Shown here piece by piece: positions 10,775 through 22,385 of a DNA stretch of 64,000 nucleotides; the stretch's first letter is position 1; every line of letters begins with the position of its first letter. The translations under genes were made by a program, and so were the position numbers. The stretch comes from Acorus gramineus (Eukaryota; Streptophyta; Magnoliopsida; Acorales; Acoraceae). The stretch spans positions 11,047,768 to 11,111,767 of the forward strand of contig CM060849.1 of the NCBI GenBank assembly GCA_030737835.1, read 5' to 3'. The notes beneath the pieces were generated by a model. That model searched no databases and was not told the origin of the DNA. It saw only the letters and a program-made list of their open reading frames with translations.

Positions 10775-12720
10775 AAGGATTAATTATTCGAAGTGTTTTG
10801 GAAAGCTTTCTTATTTTCTGGACATTATTAGTATTTATTCTTCCAAGAAATAGTAAAAAAAGTATAGAGAAGTTTTTTAGGGACTTTATAAAGATCTAAA
10901 TTTATTTTGGAAGGGACATAAACATTTGGATTTGATCATTGGATTGGAGGTAATTCTTTATAACATATTGTCTACAATACTTCATTTCTGTTTGGTTCGC
11001 CTAAAGAAGCTATGGTTTGAAGTTAGATTAGAGATGATGCCTGGTTGAAACCTCTCAGATGGCCAGTATAATGGAAAAGCATTTGGATAAAATAAGTGAA
11101 ATTGAAGTAGGTGGATTTGGTTAGGATCAATTAATATGGCCTCAATGTAATATAGAAAAAGGCCATCTTACTACATCACTTGCTTGGGACTTCCTAAGAG
11201 AAAGAAAAAGCTCCTCGAGTGATTTGACAAGGTTGGTTTTCTTCAATGGATTAGATCACCCCTGTATATTGACAACAAAATGGCTTGATTTTCTTGAATG
11301 GAATGAATCACCTTTTGATTGCCACTACCACGGCCACCAAAGCGGAGTCATGGAGGTTTCACTGCCACCCTTTAGAGAGATTGAAATCTGAGTGCCGACA
11401 TGTGGCCACTGATGCTCTCATTATTGAAGAAATGAAGAATTAATATTCTGCATCTCACGGAATTCTTGGGTTAAAAGAAGAAAGAAGTGCTTACAAGTTA
11501 CAATTATCAGATATTAAATTTGATTATTTTTTAATATCTTTTTATTGTTGTAAATTTTTAAATTTTCTGAAGATGCCAAACAAATGTGAAGTCAAGATCT
11601 AACCCAATTACAAGAAAATGAAGAAAATGAAAATATAAAATCCTTAAAACTTATTGCTATTTTTATCATAGTTGTTCATTTTACACTTTAAATTTCTTTT
11701 GTTGTAAGTCATGGTTACTTGCATGAAAGAATTTTATGTCCATTTCATTCAACTATTACAATTATAAATTATAAATATTTAACAAACTGTTTCATTTTTG
11801 CCAACGTTTTATATATTGTAAGCATGAATAATATGATAAATCATTCGTACTAAATGAAAATATGGATTCTGAAGGTACTAAAGCACGATACGATAAATAT
11901 AATTTTTTTTTTCATTCATGGGAACCATGATGTACCTAATTGGAGTAATCTTTTGAGTTCAAAAAACTTGAAATACTTTGTGATTTCGGAAGCAGCAATG
12001 GAAGAATAAATATTTTCAAATTTGGCGTAATATTGCTACAGGAGAATGAAATATCCGAAGACTCAAGAGGGATAACAATTCACTTCATAGTTCTACTGAT
12101 GTAAGCTACGAATGTTTATTCAAAACTTTTGTTTGTTATTAGCTACATATTTTTGTATACATTCCAACTACATCTGTATCAATAATGTGATTTGTAAAAA
12201 TTATCATGTGTTAATATTGTTATAAATGATTAGATATAAAAGTTAATATTTTCATTTGGGGTGAGAATGGAATTTCAGAATTTGAAAGGAATAAACCCAT
12301 CAAACCAATGTTTTTCAAGGATTGGTACTTTTATAGGTAGTGTGTTTGTGTGCGCGTGCGCGCGTGTGTTTTAAAGTTTACTTTTTTCTCTCTTTTTTGT
12401 GTAAGCTACTCAATATTTTACTTTTGAGAATATAAATACACAACATAGTGGACGAGCGAAAGGCAAGGAGAAGGAAACTGTAAAACAAGTTATGGTTAAA
12501 AGTTTTACAAGTAATGAACTTATCGGTATGGTTGTCACATGTGTTAGTCAAAAGCCAGATGTATTGTTTTCCTATATTGTTTATGTTTCATAGATTTTGG
12601 GTTTGACTTTTTATTGTTCTTTGATTCATTATTAGATTTTCTTTTTTTATTATTGTAATTCTCTTAGTGCGGATTGTTAGAAGCAATGTTTGTGTGTTTG
12701 TCCTGAGGTTTGTTAATAAA
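10775..12720. other. No gene recognised; part may be Helitron interior
   Basis: AT-rich sequence with no convincing open frame. Because a Helitron 3' end lies at 12935-12967, some of this stretch may belong to that element, but no Helitron 5' end (A followed by TC) could be chosen with confidence. Confidence 0.4.
12347..12369. repeat. Alternating purine-pyrimidine tract (Z-DNA-prone)
   Basis: A short run of strictly alternating GT/GC steps, including TGCGCGTGCGCGCG, sits in otherwise AT-rich DNA. Confidence 0.7.
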
Positions 12721-12967
12721 TAGAGTAGATTGATACCTCAAACTACTGACAGCTCTAACAACAATCTAAAACTCAGTGCATTACCAAAAATTTTGTTAAC
12801 ACTGTATTGAAAAATTATATACATGATTAAAGTAGACAAACTTTAACAATTAATGATAATAGTTCACAACAAAATGAACAAACCTATAATTTCAACTAAT
12901 AACAGTTCATTATATTTCAACAAAGTAACCAGTTCATGTGCAACGCACATGTATATACATCAGCTAG
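12720..12967 (+). mobile_element. Helitron 3' end
   Basis: A perfect 7-bp stem with a 3-base loop (CATGTGC-AAC-GCACATG, 12935-12951) is followed after 12 bases by CTAG (12964-12967) and then T. A short hairpin 10-12 bases before a CTRR terminus, inserted before T, is the standard 3' end of plant Helitrons, and GTGCAACGCAC is a common stem. Helitrons are rolling-circle transposons that leave no target duplication. No helicase or Rep coding sequence is visible, so this is non-autonomous or a fragment. The left limit given is arbitrary. Confidence 0.65.
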
Positions 12968-12982
12968 TATATAAAAAAAATC

Positions 12983-13860
12983 CTTATTTTTTAAGCAAAA
13001 ATCTTCTTAACTCCCTGAAATCTTCTTGAAATCACAGAACGTCCCTCTAAAATCAGAAAATCATCCTAAATCCTCATAAAGTGTATATGGTTAACGAATT
13101 TAGTCTCCCGATCAAGAGTATATTGAAATAAGTCCTTAGAATTTTATTAAAATTGGATTCAGTCCCTACAAACTTTATAAAATCAGATTTAGTTCTTTTG
13201 TAAGACAAAAATACCCCAGTCATTTTTCAACATCCTCATGTCCTGAAATGTCATCCTCATCTTTAAAAAAAAAAAAAAATATCCGTCGAACATTAATTGA
13301 TCTACAATTTTCAACATTTTTCCCACCTCAATCTCATTACAGAGACTGAACAAAAAAAAATTACATTTTCATTAACTCTATTACAAAATCAGTAGAGAAA
13401 ACAATTTAAAAACCAAATCAAAATTCTATAATACATTTTTAACTCAAAATTACTAGCAATAAAAAGCATAACACCTTGACTATAAAACTATAATTTGTTT
13501 AATAAAATTTAAATAAATCAATATATATTTTTAGATAATCACATGGATTTTTTATGATTTTTAGAAGATTTCAGGGAGTTAAGACGATTTTTAAATTTCA
13601 CATGGACTTTTTTCGATTTTCATAAGTTTTCAGGGAGTTATATCGATTTTTTCTAACAAAGAAAATAAATTTTAAAAGGGTATAACAGTAATTTATCATG
13701 CATGGTTAGGGTTAACCACACATCTGGTTAGTTATAGGGACTAAAATAAATATTATCTAATAAGATAAGGACTTGGAGGGATTTACAAATTTTACAAGGA
13801 CTTTTTCTGATTTTCATAAGTTTTAAGGGAGCTAGATCAATTTTTCCCTATTTTTAATGT
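12983..13860. mobile_element. Foldback/TIR element, non-autonomous
   Basis: The left flank (AAAAATCTTCTTAACTCCCT) is inverted at the right end (AGGGAGCTAGATCAATTTTT near 13827-13846). Further motifs (TTTTCATAAGTTTTCAGGGAG) repeat at 13560-13640 and 13795-13830, so the right arm is internally duplicated. There is no open frame. A fragment of the same family lies at 42780-42860. The arms are long and imperfect, as in Mutator-like or foldback MITEs. Confidence 0.5.
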
Positions 13861-13869
13861 TATTACACT

Positions 13870-14470
13870 TAATTAGTTCATTTTATAGCTCCATATACCT
13901 CATTTGCCCCCTACACTCAATGTAATGAAATATACCTTCTTAGCATCGTCATTTACACATTCGAAAAATGACCCATAAAATTCATTAAATTATATACTTC
14001 ATTTTTTACAAAAGTTCTACCTCACTAGATGAGGTATACTATTTAAAAAATAAAATTTGTGGACTACATTTGGGTTTAAAAACAAAGTAAAGTCCAACAT
14101 TTAGATCAGATGATGTGTTTAGGTTTGAGGAGTGTTTCAAATATAATATGGATAGAATGCATTTATATAGAATGTATGTAAAACTCTTTTATTTGTATTA
14201 ATTTTTCTTAAGCGCTCTTACACTCGGCTCATTTTTCTCAGTTACTACATGCTCTATATACATCTTTGGTCATGATATGCTTTCACTGTAATAAAGTATA
14301 TTTCTTTAGAAAAAAATTTCTAACGTGTTCTGTAAATAAGTTCATACAATTCATCATATTAATACTTTTTTTTTATATAAAAATACATACATCATTTTAG
14401 ATGATATATATTTTTTAAAGAAAAAAAAAATATAAAAAGTTGTTCACATTATTTGGGACTCCCAATGGCG
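13870..14470. repeat. Dispersed repeat shared with 43470-43742 and 48050-48400
   Basis: 14105-14330 is an inverted copy of 43470-43742 (shared GATCAGATGATGTGTTTAGG and its complement). 13900-13945 matches 48105-48140 in direct orientation (CACTCAATGTAATGAAATATACC). The copy at 43470 ends about 50 bp from the stop of an intact LecRK gene. No coding content. Confidence 0.5.
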
Positions 14471-14534
14471 TTATGTTTAAATCGTAGGACGCGGAAGATT
14501 CAAAAACCCCACTTTTATTAAGTTCTACATTTAT

Positions 14535-14803
14535 GGGCTAGTTTGACAAGGGGATAAGTGAGTAGGAGGACAGCTTTTACCCGTTTAATATAAAATATAA
14601 TCATGATAAACTAAGAACAATTATCCCAATTTTGAAATAAAAATAAGAATATTTTGTTCCACCTAAAGGTTGAGATATCATTTATCCTAACTTTTTGTCC
14701 TAATTTTAAAAAATGTAAATATGAACAAATTTGATGAATTTTTTATCCCTCAAAATTAAAATAACTTATCATTAAAATCTTAACTCGTTGTCAAACTAAC
14801 TTT
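14535..14803. mobile_element. MITE of about 270 bp
   Basis: Terminal inverted repeats GGCTAGTTTGACAAGGGG and AGTTAGTTTGACAACGAG (the right end on the reverse strand) bound an AT-rich core without coding content. It interrupts the dispersed repeat whose uninterrupted form is seen near 8550-8580, which supports a real insertion. The target duplication is unclear, so the superfamily is left open. Confidence 0.6.
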
Positions 14804-15177
14804 TAAGAAACATGAATTGACACACAAACTTTGTCGAACAGGCCGATTCCGGGAAGTAGTCATGGACAAAACCATGACTACATCTTTTCACGTAAAAAAA
14901 AAAAAAAAAAAAATTATTTGAAAAAATTAGGTTTTTCTATTTTTCCCTTGTGGACTTTTGGTGTGGGGACTCTTGGAAGACTACACCTGGAGTTGAGACC
15001 TTTCAAAGGCTCCCCCGCAGCCAGCTTTTCTTGAATCTTTTCATGAGGACAAAGCAGGGTAGATATATGTACAAAATTCAATGATGCTTTAAAGAGTTTT
15101 GCCAGATTATGTAGGATGATCTCTTTTGTCAAATAGGATGTCTACATTGATGTTTGTCTTTTCCTCTCTCGTGGGAT

Positions 15178-15690
15178 CAGGGTCGGTCTCTTTTATTAGA
15201 CAACTTAGACAATTATCTAAAGCTCTTAGATGTAAGAAAACCCTCAAAAAAAATTTAATTTATAAGTACATCCAGATATTGACTAATGATAATTTAACAC
15301 ATTGCAAAAAAAATATTTATTTTTTTAAAAAAATAATAGACATTGTGATATGGTTAAAAAATAACCAGTAAAAAATAGACAAAATTATATAATACCTAAA
15401 AAATAGCAAAAAAAAAATAAAATTACATAACCAATAAGATTTAAAGGCTTTTTTTGAATCCCAATAAATGGGATATAAAACTACAAAGCCTAAAAAAGTG
15501 TCTTTTTTTCACTATCTTCTTTTGTTCTTTTTATTCTTTCTTCTTTATTTTAAAAAAAACCTTCTTCTCACTCTATTTCTTTTATATATATATATATATA
15601 AAGTATCTCTACACTTCTTGTTTGTTGTAGAGGTGAAAAAAAATTTATGGTGTGGACAATAAGGAACAAGACCTTCTTTTATTTGAATTA
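15178..15690 (+). mobile_element. Left end of an hAT element, same family as 51717-56513
   Basis: It starts CAGGGTCGGTCTCTTTTATT and stays similar to 51717-52220 for about 500 bp, including GATTTAAAGGCTTTTTTTGA, AAAAAAGTGTC and AACAAGACCTTCTTTTATTT. It stops before the transposase coding region begins in the longer copy. It is therefore a fragment or a deletion derivative. Confidence 0.6.
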
Positions 15691-16020
15691 AATAAAAATT
15701 TGAATATAAAAACTTAATTAGTAATTTTACATCCTAAAAACTAGAAGAATGAGATTTAAATAAAAAATCAATGGTTTAAAATTAAAATAAATATTATTTA
15801 ATTGTCTTAAGCATAGCTAGTAACATATCGAGCCGGCCATGTGTGGGATACATACCTTCAACAATCCAATTATGATGACTTGATCGAATGATTCCGCCCT
15901 CTGCAAATTCAGATTCAAGCGTATGATTTTTTTTTTCCTTATTCACTCATATCCAATAAAGTTTTGTTGTTTGGCCGACGATGAATAAATTGTGTGTGTG
16001 TATTTATGTATAACAATAAT
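15691..16020. other. No gene recognised
   Basis: AT-rich spacer; nothing identified. Confidence 0.5.
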
Positions 16021-16713
16021 GATTTTTGGGCCCCAATTGTTAGACCCTAACCTAAGCCACATGAGGTGGCAATCTTGAAATACTCATATTACCCTCATAT
16101 TACCGTTTTTTCAATAACCGTCTTATTAATACTGAGTTAGTTAAGATTTGGGAGAGAATTTTCGTTTATGAAGATACTTCAATTGCACGATCAAAAAAAA
16201 AAAAAAAAAATCACGAGTTTTATAAAGGTTGATACGTCGCAAAGAAAACAAACATCAATTTTCAATTTTCATTCAGATTTGATAGTCGATTTCAATTTCA
16301 ACGTTGAAAGAGAGGATTTCAACGTTTTTTTTTTTTTTGTAATTTGATGGTGGTGCAAACATCCAGGTTAGGCCTTTCGAACCCCCAAAAAAATCACGAT
16401 TTACATTATTTTAAATCCAAATTCAATGGTGGAAGTGAAAACAAACATCGAAATCAATTTTTTTTTTCAGTTTCATCTATGGAGGATGTTAGAATTGCAC
16501 GGTTCTTTTTTTTTTTGTTCGCGACCTGATTGTGGTGAGACAATGGCGATCCAATCAGGTTAGATTTATTTCGATCTGAATAATTCATATTTGATCTGAT
16601 TTTTTTATTACTCATTCGATTCATCACATACCTTTTTGTTTGTTTTCATTTCATCAAATTAAATTGCAGATACACGTGTATCTTGAATTTGTTTTCAAGC
16701 CCAATTTGAAGTT

Positions 16714-16776
16714 TGACATTTTATTTCTCTACGGAATTGATTAATGTGTATCTGATTAATATTTAATTTCTAATTG

Positions 16777-16826
<50 letters not shown>

Positions 16827-17135
16827 GTTTGAAAGACTTTATTTAAAATATATATACTGCTAATTAACATATCTGGTAATTCAAAATCCACATGGTTTGT
16901 TTTGGTTTTAAGATACAGCACTATATCTTAATTTTAATTTTTGACATTTTATTTCTATGGAATTGATCAATGTATACCTGATTAATATTTAATTGCTAAT
17001 TGTCATATATATATATATAAAGGTTTGAAGGACTTTATTTAAAATATATGTACTGCTAATTAACATGTCTGGTAATTCAAAATCCACATGGTTTGTTTTG
17101 GTTTTAAGATACAGCACTGTATCTTAATTTTAATT
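16714..17135. repeat. Tandem duplication, 228-bp period
   Basis: TGACATTTTATTTC starts at 16714 and again at 16942, and the following 190-230 bp match closely, including TACTGCTAATTAACAT and CCACATGGTTTGTTTTGGTT. Each copy holds an AT microsatellite, long in the first (about 16779-16822) and short in the second. Confidence 0.8.
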
Positions 17136-18779
17136 ATATAACATGTGACAACTTTTCTATTTCTCAACAGGCAGTGAGGACGATTATATAGATGACACAT
17201 TTGAAGAATCAATTCATTTGGAAGACAATCTTTGTCTTGCTGTAATCATAGGACTTGTCAATGCAGGACTTGAATAGGTTCCAAAATGGAGTTCTCTGTA
17301 GCAAGTCCAAATGCTTTTTACTCAACTCCATTGTAGCGAACGTTTCAAAAATTCTGTGAATCGTAGATCGGTATTGGGGATAGTACACTTTGTTTCTTCT
17401 GGGTTCAGCAACTCTTTCTTTTGGAACTACAGAATTACACACATATTGATTCTTAGATGCAAAACAATCCATCAATATTCAATATACTCTAAAATGCCTA
17501 ATATGTTGTCATAGTAATGAACTTTTTGTTGTTCAAGATACAGGTGTATCTAAATCGTGAAATCAAGAGTTCATAAAACAAATCAGCAGATAGGCAAAAC
17601 AGGACAAATCAACAAGTGTGTTTTTAGAAACATGCATATAAGCCAGAACACACACCAAAATATGCTATCAGATGTTTGCTATTTTAGATACACCAAAGGG
17701 ATTTGCGATAAATGTTAAAACATTATTTGCTATATAAAATCAATCTTTATAAGCTTCCATTGCACAGTTTTTGGTTTTCAGATACAACTATCTGACATAT
17801 TATCATTTTTACCATTTTGTTTTATTTAACAAATACTGTTATATTTCAGATACACCAAAGGGATTTAAATTAAAATTAATTTTTTTTTTCAGATACATAA
17901 ATCTTAATGTGTGATAATAAACCATTGCATAGTATTTTGATTTTCAAATACAAGTATCTGATATTACATGCTAATTGTATCATTTGATGCAGAAAATGAA
18001 CAGTGTGCACAGAAAAACATAAAACATTTATAGAATGTCAAATTTGTGATTTCTCAAATCAAGATACACTGGTAAACAAAGAAAAAGCATCAGACACAAT
18101 ATTGTCATATATGTTGAGATTATGATTATATTACAAATAACCAATCAAACGGGATTTTCAGATACATGAATCTTAAATTCTCATATTACCAATTTGAATT
18201 AGAGGAAATTAATTAGAGGTCCTCCCAGTCACCCCCTATTATTTTTAGGTCCCTGGTTTGTTTTGATTTTGCTTTGGGTCCCTATCTTCCAATCTCATTA
18301 TTTTTTAGGTCTAACATAACAGTTTCCGTCAGTCTCCCCCTTTTGACTTTCCAAAACACCTTTTAAATCTTATGAAATAACCAGATTATCCTCTCTCTCA
18401 TGTTTTCACTTTCTATTTGAACTATGGTCCTTCTTCTTCCCCAAATCATCCCCCATTCTAACCTAAAATATGATCTTTACCATCAATTGAAGAACTCCTT
18501 CCCCAACCATCAACGCAGGGCTTTTGTTCTTCCCCAATCATCCCCGTTCGTTCAAACCGTAAATAATTTCCCAAATCGTCCTCCTTCGTTCAATCCCTAA
18601 AACCTTGACAACCATCGACACGAGTCCCTCTGTCTCTCCACGTCTCTCCCCCCTCCCTCCCATAGCGGTGCGACCTCATCCCTCCTTCTCTCCTTTCCAT
18701 TTTAGATTGACCACCCTAGTTGTTAACCGTGGTGAAGTCTTCTCTCTTTGAATCTACCACTTCATTAACTGCAATCTCT

Positions 18780-20760
18780 GATGTTTTGTGGTCAATATTT
18801 ATGTAGTATTATGTGAATGTTTGTTCTTCGATGGGTTTGTGATATTATACATAGATACGTTTACAATGTACTCAGATCAATTAACAATGTATCTAGCATT
18901 GTTTAATGATTAGAATGTACCCAGATCAATAACAATATACCCAGATCAATTTGAATGTTTATTCACCATATTTCTTGTTTGATTATACAGTGTTGTCTAA
19001 CCAATGAATACATATACTGAGTGTACGTATAATCAACACATATACATAATGTACAAATATTTGTTATTTGATGCTTAGAAAATATATATAGTATATGTGG
19101 CATTAAAATTGTATGTAGATTGAATACAAGATTCGTTTTTGCATAATAATTTTTTTTCCATGGAATCATTCATGGCAGTTTGTTCCTACAATAGAAAAGC
19201 ACAACTAGTTAATATTGGTGGAACTACAATATATTCATATATTGTAAGCGAAATATGTAAAATGTGCTCAAATGAGAAGTGACAGGGACACAATTGGATG
19301 GTCATTCAACATTTCTGAGAGAGGAGAGTGAAAAGCTAGAGAAAAAGAGGTGATGTGATTGAGGGAGGGAGTGCTCAAAACAATGGGTATGAAATCTGGT
19401 TTTGAAGGGGTATAAATGGGGACTTTGGGGGCTAATAGTAGAGGAGTGAAAATGTTTGATTAAGTGTGAGAGGGAGGTTTTTGTTGGGGTGTGTTGATTG
19501 ACACACTAGGAAAGAGGGGGGAGTTTGAGCTGTTTTGCAAAGGATTAAAAAGAGATGGCTTTGTTTATTGAGGGAACAGCCGAGAGGGTGAGAGGGAGGA
19601 GAAGTGAGAGTGAACAGAGAGAGAAAGAGAGAAGGAGAAGTGAGAGTGAACAGAGAAATAAAATAAAAAAGAGGAGAAGAAGTTGATGGAGGAGCTCTAA
19701 TTAACACAAAACATAACTTTCTCTTTTGTTAACTTTCTTATTTTTTTATTTACTGGTTAATTTCATTTACATTATTTATTTAGTGCATCAATCCCAACCC
19801 ATTTTTCATTGCATTTTAAAGAGTTAAATCTTTTGGGGAAGGGTTAATAAAATCATCACTAATCCCTTCCCCAAACCAACCAATGCAGTGCGTGTTCAAG
19901 ATTCAAATTTAATTTAAGTCACTTTGAATTATGACATTCTTGTTCAAACCAACATTCACAAGATGTATAGTGCCAAGCTTATCCAAATGAATATTTTCAT
20001 AAATATTAGAGAAAGCCTTGATGGAGATGCAAACATAAGGTAAATTGTTATGCTGCTTCTTGTCATAATCACAGATAGTTTAACAATATACTAACAATGT
20101 ACTCATTTGGTTTAATAGTGTACCACTGAAGATTAATAATATACTTAATATGGTTAACAATGTACTAAATATTATAGTGGTTTATATCAGTACCTACATC
20201 TTGTAGCATGGTTTCTCAAGGGGAAGCCATTTGTGGGATTTCAAGAAGTGGGATGTTGACAAGCCTGTTGTAGATATTCAGAGGACGGAGGAAGAAGGCA
20301 ATATATGCATCAAATCTCCATTAATGAAGATCAGACCAGGGAGAAAAGAAGAAAAATAGGATTGAGTCACATGCAGATCTGGACGCGGTGTCATTGTATC
20401 ATTGTTCGAGATGCAAGGGCCTTTGACATAACAGAAAGACGTGTAAAAATCTAGTTGCAGTTGAAGAATAAACTAGTTGATCCAACTTGAAAAATAACTT
20501 TATGTTTTAATTACATATTCCTATTGTCATGTATGAACATCTATATTAAGTCAAATTATCTCGTATGTTTATTGCTTATTGAGTGCATGTTAATCTGATG
20601 ATGCTTAAACTATTGCAAATGTATACATGGTAGTAAGTAACAATGTACTTAGATGGACTAACAGTGTATTGGTAGGGTATAATAGTGTACCCAGATGGAC
20701 TAACAATGTACCGGAAGTGAATCAGTGTGTAACCAGATGAACTAACACAGCTTTATCATT
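18780..20760. repeat. Interspersed AACAATGTACCCAGAT-like motifs inside the MULE
   Basis: Repeated units reading AACAATGTACNCAGATNAAT occur near 18860-18950, 20080-20160 and 20630-20740, and again near 21420 and 22460. Similar GTACACTGTTATA-like units occur in the smaller MULE at 30589-31400. They look like subterminal repeats of this MULE family. Confidence 0.5.
20200..20460 (+). pseudogene. MULE transposase C-terminal remnant with zinc knuckle
   Basis: The plus-strand translation resembles the end of plant MULE transposases: a basic stretch (SPLMKIRPGRK at about 20318-20350), then a CCHC-type knuckle region at 20408-20455 (CSRCKGL, then HNRKTCK). A stop codon replaces the glycine expected before the histidine (TGA for GGA at 20429-20431). 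The catalytic DDE part is not recognisable upstream. In intact elements the protein cuts and pastes the transposon; here it is dead. Confidence 0.55.
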
Positions 20761-21060
20761 CATAACACCACTATCAATCATGATACAACTTCATTTATAA
20801 TAATTTATAATACAACTATATCATTCGTAACACAATTATCATTTATAACATGAATATCATTCATGATACAACTTCATTCACAACACAACTATCATTCATA
20901 ATACAACTTCATTTACAACACAACTATCATTCATAACACAACTAACATTACATAAGTTATACCATTCAAAACACAACTATCATTCATAACACAATTTCTA
21001 CTCATAATATCAATTGGTCAATAAATGTACATTAGATCCATTCAAAACACAACTTCTTGT
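20745..21060. repeat. Short tandem repeats (ATTCATAACACAACTATC)
   Basis: Degenerate copies of an 18- to 36-bp unit containing CATTCATAACACAACTATC run through this stretch. Confidence 0.7.
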
Positions 21061-21064
21061 CCAT

Positions 21065-21397
21065 TCAAGTTATATGTATAATAGATCCATTCAACTTCCT
21101 GGCTAGAAATAAAAAACTTGCGAACATGAAGGTTATCCACAGCCGAACAAAGTTCTTCATATCTTCCTCAAACTCAGACTCTACCAAGGACATCAGTTTT
21201 TCCTTCAATGCTTCCCTTATGACATAGTTAGCATTGGTAAAGTACTTTTTTTTAGCTTGGAATCCGTTGATGTCAAGTCTATGGTCACCCACTCCCAAAA
21301 AGTAGGTAACCCTATGACCGGAAAACATTGGTGTTGAAATAATGGAGACTTGGGAATGAACAACAACTAGATTGTTCCTGCATACATGGAATAACAT
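21065..21397 (-). CDS. MULE-borne open frame, possibly DUF1985/plant mobile-domain-like
   Basis: An open frame of 110 residues with ordinary, non-repetitive composition, rare in this window. The segments FSGHRVTYFLGVGDHRLDIN and EDMKNFVRLWITFMFASFLF resemble uncharacterised plant proteins that ride in Mutator-like elements (for example Ulp1-carrying MULEs with a DUF1985-type domain). I infer a 3' or middle exon of a captured or element-encoded gene. Splice sites were not resolved, the start methionine may be internal, and no partner exon was identified. The function is unknown. Confidence 0.35.
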   Translation of the reverse strand: MLFHVCRNNLVVVHSQVSIISTPMFSGHRVTYFLGVGDHRLDINGFQAKKKYFTNANYVIREALKEKLMSLVESEFEEDMKNFVRLWITFMFASFLFLARKLNGSIIHIT

Positions 21398-22234
21398 AGG
21401 AAAAATATAAGTTACTGAGAATTAACAATGTATTCAGACAGATTAACAATATACCCATATTATATAACAAGTAAAATCAATACAAATTTTCATCACATAA
21501 AAATAAATCAGATACACGTATACAATCAGGAAAGATAGTGGGGCAAGTATATTGCCTTAGGCCAGCTAATCCAACAGGGTAAATGAGTTCAAATGCTTAG
21601 TTGGTTAATATGTGAATCAAAATAGTCAAGAGTAAAGAGGTCTGAAAACACTTTTTCTAACCATTGATTTAACCAATGTTATTAAGGAATTCTAACTCAT
21701 TCTATATTTCAATAATACAAAAATCACATTTATAGTATTACTCCTATGGAGAATGAGGAAACTCACAAACAGATATGTTTCTTTTAGCAAAACATGATGA
21801 ATGAAATACATTTAATTAATAATAGTCATTTAAAAGACTTAGACCATCCCCCCAACCCCCAATGATAAGATATCAGCCAACATCACATCTATGGTGGACC
21901 ATTCATTCTTGCCAAACCTAAAGAGGGCCTGTTTAAGTGTATCACTCCTCTTAGACTTGGAAAGAAAGACTTCTAACTCTCAAATTGAATGTTGACCAAA
22001 AAAGAATTACTGAAGCAAGGACAAATATATTGATAACTAAATCCTAAAGAGGGCTTTCCCCTAATTTAGAGAGATTGTTGTCCTTTTTTTTTTAAGTCCT
22101 AGAACAACTTATTCAACTCCTAAATCCAGGATATGTTACACCAAAAGTCCCCTTGGACCTCCACAAACTCCAATATAAAGCTTACCCAAAAAATAAAATG
22201 CCAGATCTAGACTTCTCAATTCTTCAAGGTGCCA

Positions 22235-22385
22235 TTTGGATAGATACATAATCAATTCTAGGGTTTATGACTATTCTAGGAATATATTCTTATACCAATG
22301 AAATAATTTTTTTCTATTTGATTGTATATTTAATTATTCTTATTGTGAAACGTAATAATAAAATTTTTATTTAAAGACATGCTAG
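22235..22385. other. Possible small MITE end
   Basis: GGTGCCATTTGGATAGATAC followed by AT-rich sequence resembles the common TTTGGATA-type MITE ends also seen near 62050 and 62225. No matching second end was found. Confidence 0.25.

Noticed and set aside
14831-15371. Frames of 67-81 codons
   Set aside because: They run through poly-A tracts and known repeat sequence.
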